Of a stretch of DNA of 64,000 bases, positions 35,400 to 44,000 are shown in pieces; the first letter of the stretch is position 1, and each line of letters starts with the position of its first letter. The stretch covers positions 496,001-560,000 of the forward strand of contig CAWCDW010000003.1 in the NCBI GenBank assembly GCA_963794475.1, written 5' to 3'. Below the pieces are notes generated by a model. It ran no database searches and was not told the DNA's origin. It was given only the letters and a program-made list of their open reading frames with translations. Source of the DNA: GAS188 sp963794475 (GTDB taxonomy: Bacteria > Pseudomonadota > Alphaproteobacteria > Rhizobiales > Beijerinckiaceae). Position numbers and translations under genes: made by a program.

Positions 35400-36563
35400 T
35401 CAGCCGGCGCCGATCAAGCCATCGATGAAGCGGTCGCAAAGCGCGAGCTGCTCGAGCGTCACGAATTCATCGGGCTTATGCGCCTCGATGATGCTGCCGG
35501 GGCCACACACCATGGCCGGCACGCCGCCCCTCTGAAAGAACGAGGCTTCCGTGCCGTACGAGACCTTGCCCACGCTCTTCTCCGGAGCGAGGTCCCGCAC
35601 GCGGTGAAAGATCGGATCGGTCTCCTTGGTGTCGAGCGCCGGGATGGCGTTCACGCGCTCGAACGCAATATCGCTTCGCGGATCGACGGCTCGCATGCGG
35701 GGGAGAAGCTCGCGCTCGGCAAAGCCGGCAATCTCGGCGATGAGCGCGTCCGGGTTGAAGCCTGGCACGTAGCGGAACTCGAAGCTGAATTCGGCCGTGT
35801 CCGGCACGATGTTGCCGGCCGTTCCACCCTTGAAAAGATTGACCGAGATCGTCGTGTGCGGCACATCGAAGCCGTCCGCGCGAAGTCCCTGCCGCTCTTC
35901 CCGATCGGCGATCGCTTGAATGAAGGAAACGATGCGCGCCCCATAGTGAACCGCGTTGACGGCGCTCGGCGTGAGCGAGGAATGCGCCGCCTTGCCGGTG
36001 ATCTTGCAGCGGTAGACCCAGCCGCCCTTATGGGCGGCGACGGGGTGCATCGAGGTCGGCTCGCCGACGACGCAGCCGCGCGGCTCGATGCCCCAGCGCG
36101 CCATTGCCGCGATCAGATGCGGAATGCCGAGACAGCCGAGCTCCTCGTCATAAGTGAGCGCCACATGGATCGGCTCGCGGGCTGAGGCCTTCGCATAATC
36201 GTCGGCATGGCCGAGGACGACGCCGACGAAGCCCTTCATGTCGCAGGCGCCGCGCCCGAAGAGCTTGCCGTCGCGAACGCTCGCCTTGAAGGGGTCGCTC
36301 GTCCAGGCCTGCCCGTCCACGGGCACGACATCCGTATGACCCGAAAGGACGAGGCCGCCCGCACCTTCACCGAAGCTCGCGAGCATATTGGCTTTTTGCC
36401 GATCGGCGCTCCAATCCAGGCGGATCGTGGCGCCGTGACCCTCGAGATGCTGGCGCGCCCAATCGATGAGCTCGAGATTGGAGTTGCGGCTCACCGTGTC
36501 GAAAGCGATCAGCCGCTCGACGCAGGCGAGGGTCTTTGGATCGGGCATGCGCGAACGCGGCAT
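35400..36563 (-). CDS. argE: Acetylornithine deacetylase (ArgE)
   Basis: 387 residues from the ATG at 36563, preceded by AGGAG with seven bases. It removes the acetyl group of N-acetylornithine; other M20 peptidases with close sequence could act on related substrates. Metal ligands are in LSGHTDVVPVDG (His, Asp), FGRGACDMKG (Asp) and LTYDEELGCLG (Glu-Glu), then GEPTSMHPVAAHKG and FEFRYVPG. The dimerisation domain carries GKAAHSSLTPSAVNAVHYGA. It is divergent from the DAO-type oxidoreductase gene. Confidence 0.9.
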   Translation of the reverse strand: MPRSRMPDPKTLACVERLIAFDTVSRNSNLELIDWARQHLEGHGATIRLDWSADRQKANMLASFGEGAGGLVLSGHTDVVPVDGQAWTSDPFKASVRDGKLFGRGACDMKGFVGVVLGHADDYAKASAREPIHVALTYDEELGCLGIPHLIAAMARWGIEPRGCVVGEPTSMHPVAAHKGGWVYRCKITGKAAHSSLTPSAVNAVHYGARIVSFIQAIADREERQGLRADGFDVPHTTISVNLFKGGTAGNIVPDTAEFSFEFRYVPGFNPDALIAEIAGFAERELLPRMRAVDPRSDIAFERVNAIPALDTKETDPIFHRVRDLAPEKSVGKVSYGTEASFFQRGGVPAMVCGPGSIIEAHKPDEFVTLEQLALCDRFIDGLIGAG

Positions 36564-36649
36564 TCGCTGGCTCCTGCTGTCCCGCAACGCTCTGGCAGAC
36601 ACGGCAGATTGAGCCTACAAACCCGAAGGTCAAGCCATCCGAGCCGATC

Positions 36650-37807
36650 ATGCCCGATGTCGTCGTCATTGGCGGGGGAATAACCGGCGCCGCCGCCGCG
36701 CTCTCGCTCGCCGAAGAGGGTCGCTCGGTCACGCTGATCGAGAAACATGGCATCGCCGCCATGGCCTCCGGCTGGACGCTTGGCGGCGTGCGCCAATCGG
36801 GACGCGATCCTGTCGAATTGCCGCTCGCGCGCGCGGCCGTCAAAATCTGGGCGACGCTTGGCGAGCGGCTAGGGCGTGACGTGCACTATCGACGTCAAGG
36901 CAATCTGCGTCTCGCGCGCACCGAGGCCGAGGTCGCGACCATCCGCGCGCTCGTCGAACGGCAACGCGCCGAGGGGCTCGACCTCGAGTTCCTCGCGACG
37001 AATGCCGCCGTGCGGAGGGTCGCGCCGGCGATCTCCGAAAGCGTGCTCGCCGCCTCTTTTTGCCCAAGCGACGGCCATGCCGATCCGGTCGCGACGACGC
37101 AAGCCTTTGCCGAGGCCGCAAGGCGCAAGGGCTGCGTAATTCGCGAAGGCCTCGCGGTCGAGGCCATCCGCGTCGAGCGCGGACGCGTCGCCGGCGTCGA
37201 GACGAGCAAGGGTTTCGTTTCCGCGGCTTGCGTGATCGTGGCGGCGGGCGTGAACGCATCCGCGCTCCTTGCCGGGCGCGGGCTCAACCTGCCGCTCAGG
37301 GTGACGCTCGTGCATGTGCTGCAGACGCAAGCCTTGCCGCGCACGCTCGATCAGGTGTTCGGCGTCGCCAACGCCGATTGCGCCGGCCGGCAGGAAGCCG
37401 ATGGGCGGCTTCGTCTCACCTCGGGTTCGCTGCCCTTCACGGGCGATGCCGACCGATGGAGCGATCAGGCGCTCGCGCCGGGCCGCACGGAAATCCAAAG
37501 CCTCAGGGAGCTCGTCGCCAAGGTGCTGCCTGTCGTGAAGGACGCGCCTCGGCATCGCGCCTGGGGCGGCCTCATCGATCTGACGCCGGACGCGCTGCCG
37601 GTGCTCGATGCGCCCGATGAGATCTCGGGCCTCGTGATCGGCGCCGGCTTCTCCGGACATGGCTTTTGCCTCGGCCCGGTGAGCGGCGAGGTTCTCGCCG
37701 ATCTCGCGCTCGGCCGCGCTCCGCGCCATGATGTTTCGGCCTTCCGCCTCGCGCGCTTCGCGGCCGCGGGCGGGTGGAGGCCGGCCGCGCTCAGCCTGCA
37801 CGGGTGA
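36650..37807 (+). CDS. FAD-dependent oxidoreductase (DAO family)
   Basis: 385 residues from the ATG at 36650. FAD binding is shown by PDVVVIGGGITGAAAALSLA, then LIEKHGIAAMASGWTLGGVR. Late motifs include AWGGLIDLTPDALPVLD and GLVIGAGFSGHGFCLGPVSG, typical of DAO-type oxidases of amino acids or sarcosine-like compounds (SoxB/DadA/HcnC relatives). Substrate not predictable. The SDR gene starts four bases after its stop, so the two are co-transcribed. Confidence 0.88.
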   Translation: MPDVVVIGGGITGAAAALSLAEEGRSVTLIEKHGIAAMASGWTLGGVRQSGRDPVELPLARAAVKIWATLGERLGRDVHYRRQGNLRLARTEAEVATIRALVERQRAEGLDLEFLATNAAVRRVAPAISESVLAASFCPSDGHADPVATTQAFAEAARRKGCVIREGLAVEAIRVERGRVAGVETSKGFVSAACVIVAAGVNASALLAGRGLNLPLRVTLVHVLQTQALPRTLDQVFGVANADCAGRQEADGRLRLTSGSLPFTGDADRWSDQALAPGRTEIQSLRELVAKVLPVVKDAPRHRAWGGLIDLTPDALPVLDAPDEISGLVIGAGFSGHGFCLGPVSGEVLADLALGRAPRHDVSAFRLARFAAAGGWRPAALSLHG

Positions 37808-37811
37808 GACG

Positions 37812-38526
37812 ATGCTCAACCCGCACGGCCGCGTCATCCTCGTCTCCGGCGCCAATCGCGGCATCGGCTTTGCGATCGCCGAGGCTCTCTACGAAAAGGG
37901 CTACACCGTAAGCCTCGGCGCGCGCGATCCCCATGCGCTCATGGGAGGCATCGCGCATTGGAACGAGCTTCGCGTGCACACCGCCCATTACGAGGCGACC
38001 GATTGGAAGACGCACGCCGCCTGGGTGGAATCCGTCGTCGAACGGTTCGGGCGCCTCGACGGCCTCGTCAACAACGCCGGGATCGCCTCAAGGCGCACGA
38101 TTCGCGATGTCGACGAGAAGGAGCTCGACTTGATCTTCGCGGTGAACTGCAAGGCGCCGCTGAACATGATCCGGCAAGCCTTGCCGCATCTCGAAGCGTC
38201 GGGCTCGGGACGCATCGTCAACGTCGCCTCGCTTTCGGGCAAGCGCGTGCAAGAACGACAATGTCGCCTACAACATGTCGAAATTCGCGGTGGTGGCGCT
38301 CACCCATGCGGTGCGCCGCCTCGGCTGGGACAAGGGCGTGCGCGCCACTGCGCTTTGCCCCTCCTTCGTGCGCACCGACATGACCGCCGGCGCGACGCAG
38401 ATCGCGGCCGAGTTGATGAGCGACCCCGCCGACCTCGCCGAGCTCGTCGCCACCGTGATCGCCTTGCCGAACACAGCCTCGATGGCGGAGCTCCTGGTGA
38501 ATTGCCGGCTGGAGGACATGGTGTAG
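37812..38526 (+). pseudogene. Short-chain dehydrogenase/reductase, frameshifted
   Basis: Starts MLNPHGRVILVSGANRGIGF (TGxxxGIG-type), with LVNNAGIAS (NNAG) and GRIVNVASLSGKRV, and continues in the next frame NDNVAYNMSKFAVVALTHAV (YxxxK) and ALCPSFVRTDMTAG. The span is 715 bases (3n+1); one extra base lies in GTGCAAGAAC near 38250. Repaired, it is 237 residues with an intact catalytic Ser-Tyr-Lys, so it would be a working NAD(P)-dependent enzyme. It follows the FAD oxidoreductase by four bases. Confidence 0.85.
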
Positions 38527-38554
38527 GAGGCGACGCTTTACGGTCCCTTCCATC

Positions 38555-38782
38555 TCAAGCGGCAGGGATCGTTATTTCGAACCTGGCTCCCCTTTGTGAG
38601 GGCAGCAAGCGAATGCTCCCGCGGTGCGATTTCAAGAGGGAGCGCACGATGTGAAGCCCCATTCCGGTTCCCCCGGAATCGCGTCGCGTTGTAAAGAATG
38701 CATCAAAGATCCGATCGCGATTGGCAGGGGAGATTCCCGCGCTGTTATCCGCTACCTTCACGTACATGCCTTGTAACCGCGA
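38555..38782 (-). pseudogene. C-terminal fragment of a sensor histidine kinase
   Basis: The minus-strand frame from about 38780 to the stop at 38555 gives VKVADNSAGISPANRDRIFD, then AFFTTRRDSGGTGMGLHIVR and GARFEITIPA. These are the N-terminal-Asp G1 box (DNSAGI) and G2 box (GTGMGL) of the HATPase domain. There is a TAA in frame directly upstream, and no DHp His or other kinase parts are nearby, so only about 70 residues of the ATP-binding domain remain. This is a remnant of a larger gene, unlike the single-base frameshifts elsewhere. Confidence 0.8.
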
Positions 38783-38938
38783 CGCTTATCGGGGCCTATT
38801 GTTTCGCGCGCTTAATGCCATTTACGCGCGCGAGCCCGACGCTGGAAGCGGGAGCTGCCCTGTATCTAATTAGGGTTCTTATCTGCTACGCTCAGCCGAA
38901 TGAATAAATGAGGCCCGGATGGGGGCGAGATCTTCTCA

Positions 38939-39529
38939 ATGGCGACATTGGCTGGACAACGAGCGCAGTTCACCTGGGCCCTCAATCAATACAACCTCGC
39001 GGAGGATGGGGAGAAGAAAACCCTCTTTGCGAGGCGAATGGCAAAATATATTGCCGCGGCACCCGCGAATGGCTTCACGGCGGAACAGGTTACACAAGGA
39101 CAGCTCTATCCGTCTAGTGAAGTGGAAGGATATCTGGCCACCGCCAGCGCCGATTCGGACCCAGGTGTAAGCGAAGCCGAGGCTCTGAACGAGATCGCGG
39201 CAGCGGTCGAAACCTCTGTTGTTCTTCGACTCGGAGAAGGACCAACGATCGTTTACGCTTATGGCTATCGCTGCTCGCCTGACCGATTGAAAATCGGTCT
39301 GACTGAGGGTGACGCCGTTCAGCGGATTGCCGCTCAGATTAGCACGAGTACGCCGGACAGGCCCACCCTATTTCTAGAGATGAGAACGCACGATTGCGGC
39401 TCCCTCGAACGCGCGATCCATTCGATTTTGGAATATCGAGGGCGCAAGATACGAGGGGGTGGAAAGGAGTGGTTTAAAGCGACGCGCGAAGAGATCGTGT
39501 CCATTTACAAATCCATCACGCAGACTTGA
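38939..39529 (+). CDS. GIY-YIG nuclease-like protein (T5orf172/MUG113 type)
   Basis: 196 residues. The C-terminal half shows IVYAYGYRCSPDRLKIGLTE (YAYG and KIG at the GIY and YIG positions), GDAVQRIAAQISTSTP and SLERAIHSILEYRGRKIRGG, then EWFKATREEIVSIY, the pattern of GIY-YIG proteins of the T5orf172/MUG113 type, which carry a Glu for metal binding. The N-terminal half (about 95 residues) is helical and unknown. Base use is more AT-rich than the flanks and codons less GC-biased, a sign of recent transfer. It lies after the histidine-kinase remnant and may be part of a small accessory islet; restriction or defence is a possibility I cannot show. Confidence 0.7.
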   Translation: MATLAGQRAQFTWALNQYNLAEDGEKKTLFARRMAKYIAAAPANGFTAEQVTQGQLYPSSEVEGYLATASADSDPGVSEAEALNEIAAAVETSVVLRLGEGPTIVYAYGYRCSPDRLKIGLTEGDAVQRIAAQISTSTPDRPTLFLEMRTHDCGSLERAIHSILEYRGRKIRGGGKEWFKATREEIVSIYKSITQT

Positions 39530-39575
39530 TTCATCCGTCCTTGCGCAGGACCTCATATGGCCGTCGCGCCCTGCC

Positions 39576-40448
39576 TCACTCCTCCACCAGCTCGCAACGG
39601 AAGCCGTCGTCCCAGCGCTTGATCCTTCCGGCCGAGGGCGAGGGGAAATGCGCCGTGCAGCAGAGCGTGCTCGTGTCGCAATAGCGCTCGAGGAAGGAGC
39701 GGCGCGTCTCCGCGGATTGCGCCATGTCGGTGTCGAAGCGCGGCGAGAGCTCGGGGTAGCGCGCCTGGAGCGGGGAGTGCATCAGATCGCCCGGCATGAC
39801 GGCATCGTCACGGCCGCGCCCGAACGCGATCGCGACATGGCCCGGCGTATGGCCGGGCGTCGGCATGAGACGGACGTGATCGCCCAATTCATGATCGTCA
39901 CGCACGAGCTCGGCGCGTTTCGCCTCCACGATCGGCAGCACGCTGTCGCCGAACGGAGGAACCGGCGTCTTTGCGTGCTCGCCGGCCCAATGCTTGTATT
40001 CCGTCTCGGAGAAGACGTAGCGCGCTTTCGGGAAGGTCGGCACCCAGCGTCCGTTCTCGAGCCGCGTGTTCCAGCCCACATGATCGACATGAAGATGCGT
40101 GCACATCACGAAGTCGATGTCCTCGACGCGAAAACCGGCCGCGGCGAGACCTTTCATGAAGCGGTCATCAGTCTTCATATTCCATTGCGGGCGCGTTGGA
40201 CGAGGCTTGTCGTTCCCGATGCAGCTATCCACGAGAATCGTGTGGTGCGGCGTGCGCACCACATAGGATTGGAAGCAGAAGATCAGCGTGTCATTGGGGT
40301 CGAGCGCCTTCGGCGCGAGCCAATGCCGGTTCTCGGTCAGAAGCTCCGGCGTGAGCCCCGGCAGGACGTCGAGCGCCGGAAGAAAAGCGCCCTCCTGCTC
40401 GATGATGCGGTGGATGGTGAGGTCGCCGACCTTTAGGCTCAAGCTCAT
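39576..40448 (-). CDS. MBL-fold metallo-hydrolase (lactonase-like)
   Basis: 290 residues. It has CTHLHVDHVGWNTRLENGRW (HxHxDH), LMPTPGHTPGHVAIAFG (third metal His) and DDAVMPGDLMHSPLQ (Asp ligand), with the C-terminal TLCCTAHFPSPSAG His. The arrangement is that of the AttM/quorum-quenching lactonase and related hydrolases; lactone hydrolysis is a guess from family. It is the gene next to the atp operon (about 120 bases from atpC) but there is no link in function. Confidence 0.85.
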   Translation of the reverse strand: MSLSLKVGDLTIHRIIEQEGAFLPALDVLPGLTPELLTENRHWLAPKALDPNDTLIFCFQSYVVRTPHHTILVDSCIGNDKPRPTRPQWNMKTDDRFMKGLAAAGFRVEDIDFVMCTHLHVDHVGWNTRLENGRWVPTFPKARYVFSETEYKHWAGEHAKTPVPPFGDSVLPIVEAKRAELVRDDHELGDHVRLMPTPGHTPGHVAIAFGRGRDDAVMPGDLMHSPLQARYPELSPRFDTDMAQSAETRRSFLERYCDTSTLCCTAHFPSPSAGRIKRWDDGFRCELVEE

Positions 40449-40567
40449 CTCAGTTTCTCTTTAAGCTTCGTCCGGAAGACCGCCGCCGCTTGCGGGGCCG
40501 ATCACGGACCGGAAGAAAGGAAAGAAAGAAATGCGACGGATGCCGCCGTCGCGCAGGCATGGAGGCT

Positions 40568-40981
40568 TCAGCTCGACTGGCGTGCCGCGACGACGTCCTT
40601 GAATTCGCGAAGCTGCGCGATCTTCTCGTGGAGCAGGCGTTTCTCCTCCTCGCCGTGCGCGGCTTCGAGATAGGTCTGCGCGGTGAGGATTTCCTGGTCG
40701 AGCCCCTCTGGCGTCACCTCCTTCATCGGCGTGGTGCGCTCGGCGAGGATGGTGAGGCTCGAGTTCGTCACTTCGGCAACGCCGCCGAAGACCGCGAATT
40801 CCTTGGACGGGGGGTCGCCATTGACCAGGATTACCCCGCCGTTGCGAAGCGAGGTGACGAGCGGGGCGTGGTTCGGTAAAACCGTGAACTCGCCTTCGGT
40901 GCCCGGCACCACGACGCTGTCCACATCGGCCGAATACAGAAGCTGATCGGGCGAGACGAGCTCGAAGCGGAAGGTTGCCAT
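40568..40981 (-). CDS. atpC: F1 ATP synthase epsilon subunit
   Basis: 137 residues. The beta-sandwich domain is in FRFELVSPDQLLYSADVDSV and PGTEGEFTVLPNHAPLVTSL, including the PGxEGxFxVLxNHAP motif, followed by the two-helix C-terminal part (AERTTPMKEVTPEG, EEEKRLLHEKIAQLREF). It sits in the central stalk and can inhibit ATP hydrolysis. Last gene of the F1 operon, twelve bases after atpD. Confidence 0.96.
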   Translation of the reverse strand: MATFRFELVSPDQLLYSADVDSVVVPGTEGEFTVLPNHAPLVTSLRNGGVILVNGDPPSKEFAVFGGVAEVTNSSLTILAERTTPMKEVTPEGLDQEILTAQTYLEAAHGEEEKRLLHEKIAQLREFKDVVAARQSS

Positions 40982-40993
40982 CGCCTGAGACCT

Positions 40994-42415
40994 TCAGGCC
41001 GAAGCCGCGAGCTTCTGGGCCTTCTCCACCGCCTCCTCGATGGTGCCGACCATGTAGAAGGCCGGCTCCGGCAGATGGTCGTATTTGCCTTCGCACAAGC
41101 CCTGGAAGCCCTTGATGGTGTCGGCGAGGTTGACGAACTTGCCCGGCGAGCCGGTGAACACCTCGGCGACGTGGAAGGGCTGCGACAGGAAGCGCTCGAT
41201 CTTGCGGGCGCGCGCCACGGCGAGCTTGTCCTCTTCGGAAAGCTCGTCCATGCCGAGGATCGCGATGATGTCCTGGAGGGCCTTGTAGCGCTGCAGGATT
41301 TGCTGCACCTGGCGCGCCACATTGTAATGCTCCTCGCCGACGACGAGAGGCGAGAGCATACGCGAGGTCGAATCGAGCGGGTCGACCGCCGGATAGATGC
41401 CCTTCTCGGCGATCGAGCGCGACAGCACCGTCGTCGCGTCGAGATGGGCGAAGGAAGTGGCAGGCGCCGGGTCCGTCAAATCGTCGGCCGGCACATAGAT
41501 CGCCTGCACCGAGGTGATCGACCCTTTGGTGGTCGTGGTGATGCGCTCTTGCAAAGCGCCCATGTCGGTCGCGAGCGTCGGCTGGTAGCCGACGGCCGAG
41601 GGAATGCGGCCGAGAAGAGCCGACACTTCCGAGCCCGCTTGCGTGAAGCGGAAGATGTTGTCGACGAAGAACAGCACGTCCTGTCCCTGATCGCGGAAGC
41701 TCTCGGCGACGGTGAGGCCGGTGAGGCCGACGCGCGCGCGCGCGCCCGGAGGCTCGTTCATCTGGCCGTAGACGAGGGCGCATTTGGAGCCCTCGCCGCC
41801 GCCCTTCTTGTTGACGCCCGATTCGATGAACTCGTGATAGAGGTCGTTGCCCTCGCGCGTGCGCTCGCCGACACCGGCGAAGACGGAATAGCCGCCATGG
41901 GCTTTGGCGATGTTGTTGATGAGCTCCTGAATGAGCACCGTCTTGCCGACGCCAGCGCCGCCGAACAGGCCGATCTTGCCACCCTTGGCGTAAGGCGCGA
42001 GGAGATCGACCACCTTGATGCCGGTTTCGAGGATTTGCGCCTCGGTCGATTGATCCACATAGGCCGGCGCGGGCTGGTGAATGGCGCGCGTCTCCTCATG
42101 CGGGATGGGGCCTGCCTCGTCCACCGGCTCGCCGATCACGTTCATGATGCGCCCGAGCGTGCCGGGGCCGACCGGGATGGCGATCGGCAGGCCGGTGTCT
42201 TGCACCGACTGGCCGCGCACCAAGCCTTCGGTCGAGTCCATGGCGATGCAGCGCACAGTGGATTCGCCCAAATGCTGCGCCACTTCGAGCACCAGGCGCG
42301 AGCCCCGGTTGTCCGTCTCGAGCGAGTTCAGGATCGCGGGGAGGTGCCCCTCGAAATGCACATCGACGACCGCGCCGATCACCTGCGCTACCCGTCCGAT
42401 CGTATTCTCAGCCAT
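40994..42415 (-). CDS. atpD: F1 ATP synthase beta subunit
   Basis: 473 residues, the catalytic subunit. The P-loop is IGLFGGAGVGKTVLIQELIN (about residue 147), the catalytic Glu is in GVGERTREGNDLYHE, the Walker B in VLFFVDNIFRFTQAGSEVSA (DELSEED near the C-terminus). Full length and the expected start MAENTIGRVAQVIGAVVDVH. Located in the membrane-associated F1 head; 77 bases downstream of atpG. Confidence 0.98.
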   Translation of the reverse strand: MAENTIGRVAQVIGAVVDVHFEGHLPAILNSLETDNRGSRLVLEVAQHLGESTVRCIAMDSTEGLVRGQSVQDTGLPIAIPVGPGTLGRIMNVIGEPVDEAGPIPHEETRAIHQPAPAYVDQSTEAQILETGIKVVDLLAPYAKGGKIGLFGGAGVGKTVLIQELINNIAKAHGGYSVFAGVGERTREGNDLYHEFIESGVNKKGGGEGSKCALVYGQMNEPPGARARVGLTGLTVAESFRDQGQDVLFFVDNIFRFTQAGSEVSALLGRIPSAVGYQPTLATDMGALQERITTTTKGSITSVQAIYVPADDLTDPAPATSFAHLDATTVLSRSIAEKGIYPAVDPLDSTSRMLSPLVVGEEHYNVARQVQQILQRYKALQDIIAILGMDELSEEDKLAVARARKIERFLSQPFHVAEVFTGSPGKFVNLADTIKGFQGLCEGKYDHLPEPAFYMVGTIEEAVEKAQKLAASA

Positions 42416-42492
42416 GTCTTGCTCCCGTTCCGGCCAGCGGCCCTTAAAGGCCCGGCGAATTCAATGATGAGGCGAAGCCTCAAGCTTTCCAA

Positions 42493-43377
42493 TCACAGCG
42501 CCTCGGCGCCCGAGATGATCTCGATGAGCTCCTTGGTGATCATCGCCTGGCGCGTCCGGTTGTAGAAGATCGTCTGCTTCTTGATCATCTCGCCCGCATT
42601 TCGGGTCGCCGAATCCATGGCACTCATCTTGGCGCCCATCTCGGACGCCACATTCTCGAGAAGCGCGCGGTAGATCTGCACCGCGATGTTGCGCGGCAAG
42701 AGCGAATTGAGAATCTCGCCCTCGTCCGGCTCGAACTCGTAAAACCCGGGGATGCCGGCCTCGGCGCCCTCCTCGGCGGCCGCGCTGGTATCGGCCGGAA
42801 TGACGCGCTGCGCCGTCGGGATTTGCTGGATCACCGAACGGAAGCGCGCGTAAAAAAGCGTCGCCACGTCGAACTCGCCGTTGCGGAAACGCTCGATCGC
42901 CTTGTCGGCGATGGCTTGCGCGTTGCCAAAGCCGATCTGCTTCACGCCGCGCAAATCGACCACCTCGAGGATGTCCTTCTCGAACAAACGTTTGAGGATG
43001 TCGTAGCCCTTCTTGCCGACGCAGATGAATTTGACGCTCTTGCCTTCGCTGATGAGGGCGTTGGCGCGGTCGCGCGCGAGACGCGCGATCGAGGAGTTGA
43101 AGGCGCCGCACAAGCCGCGCTCGGCCGTGCAAACGATCAGGAGGTGGCGCTGGTTCGATCCGGTGCCGGCAAGAAGCGGAGGCGCGGACGAGCTCGGCAC
43201 GCCCGAGGCGAGGTTGGTGAGCACGCGCTGCATGCGCGACGCATAGGGGCGTGCCGCCTCGGCCGCCATCTGCGCGCGGCGCAGCTTGGCGGCCGCGACC
43301 ATCTGCATCGCCTTGGTGATCTTCTGCGTCGCCTTCACCGAGGCGATACGGGTGCGCAGCGATTTCAAGCTCGGCAT
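42493..43377 (-). CDS. atpG: F1 ATP synthase gamma subunit
   Basis: 294 residues. MPSLKSLRTRIASVKATQKI at the N-terminal coiled-coil helix and AMDSATRNAGEMIKKQTIFY, then NRTRQAMITKELIEIISGAE at the C-terminal helix, form the rotor shaft; HLLIVCTAERGLCGAFNSSI lies in the Rossmann-like middle. The length is typical. The gap to the PH-domain gene is about 100 bases and includes a degenerate direct repeat. Confidence 0.97.
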   Translation of the reverse strand: MPSLKSLRTRIASVKATQKITKAMQMVAAAKLRRAQMAAEAARPYASRMQRVLTNLASGVPSSSAPPLLAGTGSNQRHLLIVCTAERGLCGAFNSSIARLARDRANALISEGKSVKFICVGKKGYDILKRLFEKDILEVVDLRGVKQIGFGNAQAIADKAIERFRNGEFDVATLFYARFRSVIQQIPTAQRVIPADTSAAAEEGAEAGIPGFYEFEPDEGEILNSLLPRNIAVQIYRALLENVASEMGAKMSAMDSATRNAGEMIKKQTIFYNRTRQAMITKELIEIISGAEAL

Positions 43378-43450
43378 GAAGTGAGGTCTCTACCTGCGTA
43401 TCGGCTTTGGCTTGTTGAGTTCAGGGCTTGGTATCAGAAATCGGCGTCGG

Positions 43451-43476
43451 GTCTTGGCATTAGGCGTCTTGGCATT
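43451..43476. repeat. Direct repeat in the gap between atpG and the PH-domain gene
   Basis: GTCTTGGCATT occurs at 43451-43461 and again at 43466-43476 (period 15), with further imperfect copies of the form GGGCTTGGTATC and TTGGCATTTCGG on either side, from about 43420 to 43490. The last units reach the 3' end of the PH-domain gene. Confidence 0.6.
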
Positions 43477-43482
43477 TCGGCA

Positions 43483-43972
43483 TCAGGCTTTGGTGGCATT
43501 CAACGCGTCCTCGACGCGGCGGCGGAAGGTGAGCGGGCCGGCGATCATGCGCAGCGGCGTCATCGTCACGCCGGAGCCGCGCACCTCGACGGTTCCGTAA
43601 CCCAGGATGCGACCGAGGATCGTCTGCTCGACCTCGATCGAATCGACCTTGTCGAGACGCTGCTCGATCGTGCGCCGCGAGATCAACCCCCATTTGCCGA
43701 TGAGCTTGCGGTCGGTCACCGCAAGCTCGGTGGTGACGCGGATAAGCCAGGCCCTGAGCAGATGCAGGGTACCGAAAGCAAAAACAAGGAAACCCAAAAC
43801 CCGCATCAGCCAGCCGAGCCGAAGTCCAGACGTCGTCGATCTTGTAGCCGAGCCCGATGAGCACGAGCGCGATAAGGAGCTGGAGGATGGGCACCACGAA
43901 GATGACCCAATGCGTATGGGCGACATGCCTGACGACCTCACCTTCTCCAAGCGATTGTTCGACATAGCTCAT
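43483..43972 (-). pseudogene. PH (bacterial Pleckstrin) domain membrane protein inside the atp operon, frameshifted
   Basis: The ATG at 43972 gives MSYVEQSLGEGEVVRHVAHT, then HWVIFVVPILQLLIALVLIG, a membrane segment, and GYKIDDVW. The frame shifts near 43828, and the next frame gives RLGWLMRVLGFLVFAFGTLH and LRAWLIRVTTELAVTDRKLI, then a bacterial PH core (KVDSIEVEQTILGRILGYGT, VEVRGSGVTM) and the stop at 43483. The span is 490 bases (3n+1), in keeping with one extra base. Repaired, it has 162 residues. It starts 28 bases after atpA stop and precedes atpG, so it is transcribed in the F1 operon although no such gene is normal there. Confidence 0.8.
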
Positions 43973-44000
43973 TTGACCCGCGGCGCTCGCGCAGCCGCGC

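Noticed and set aside
40461..41783. Long minus-strand frame of 440 codons over atpC/atpD
   Set aside because: Shadow of atpD in another frame, with Arg/Ala-rich text and no family.
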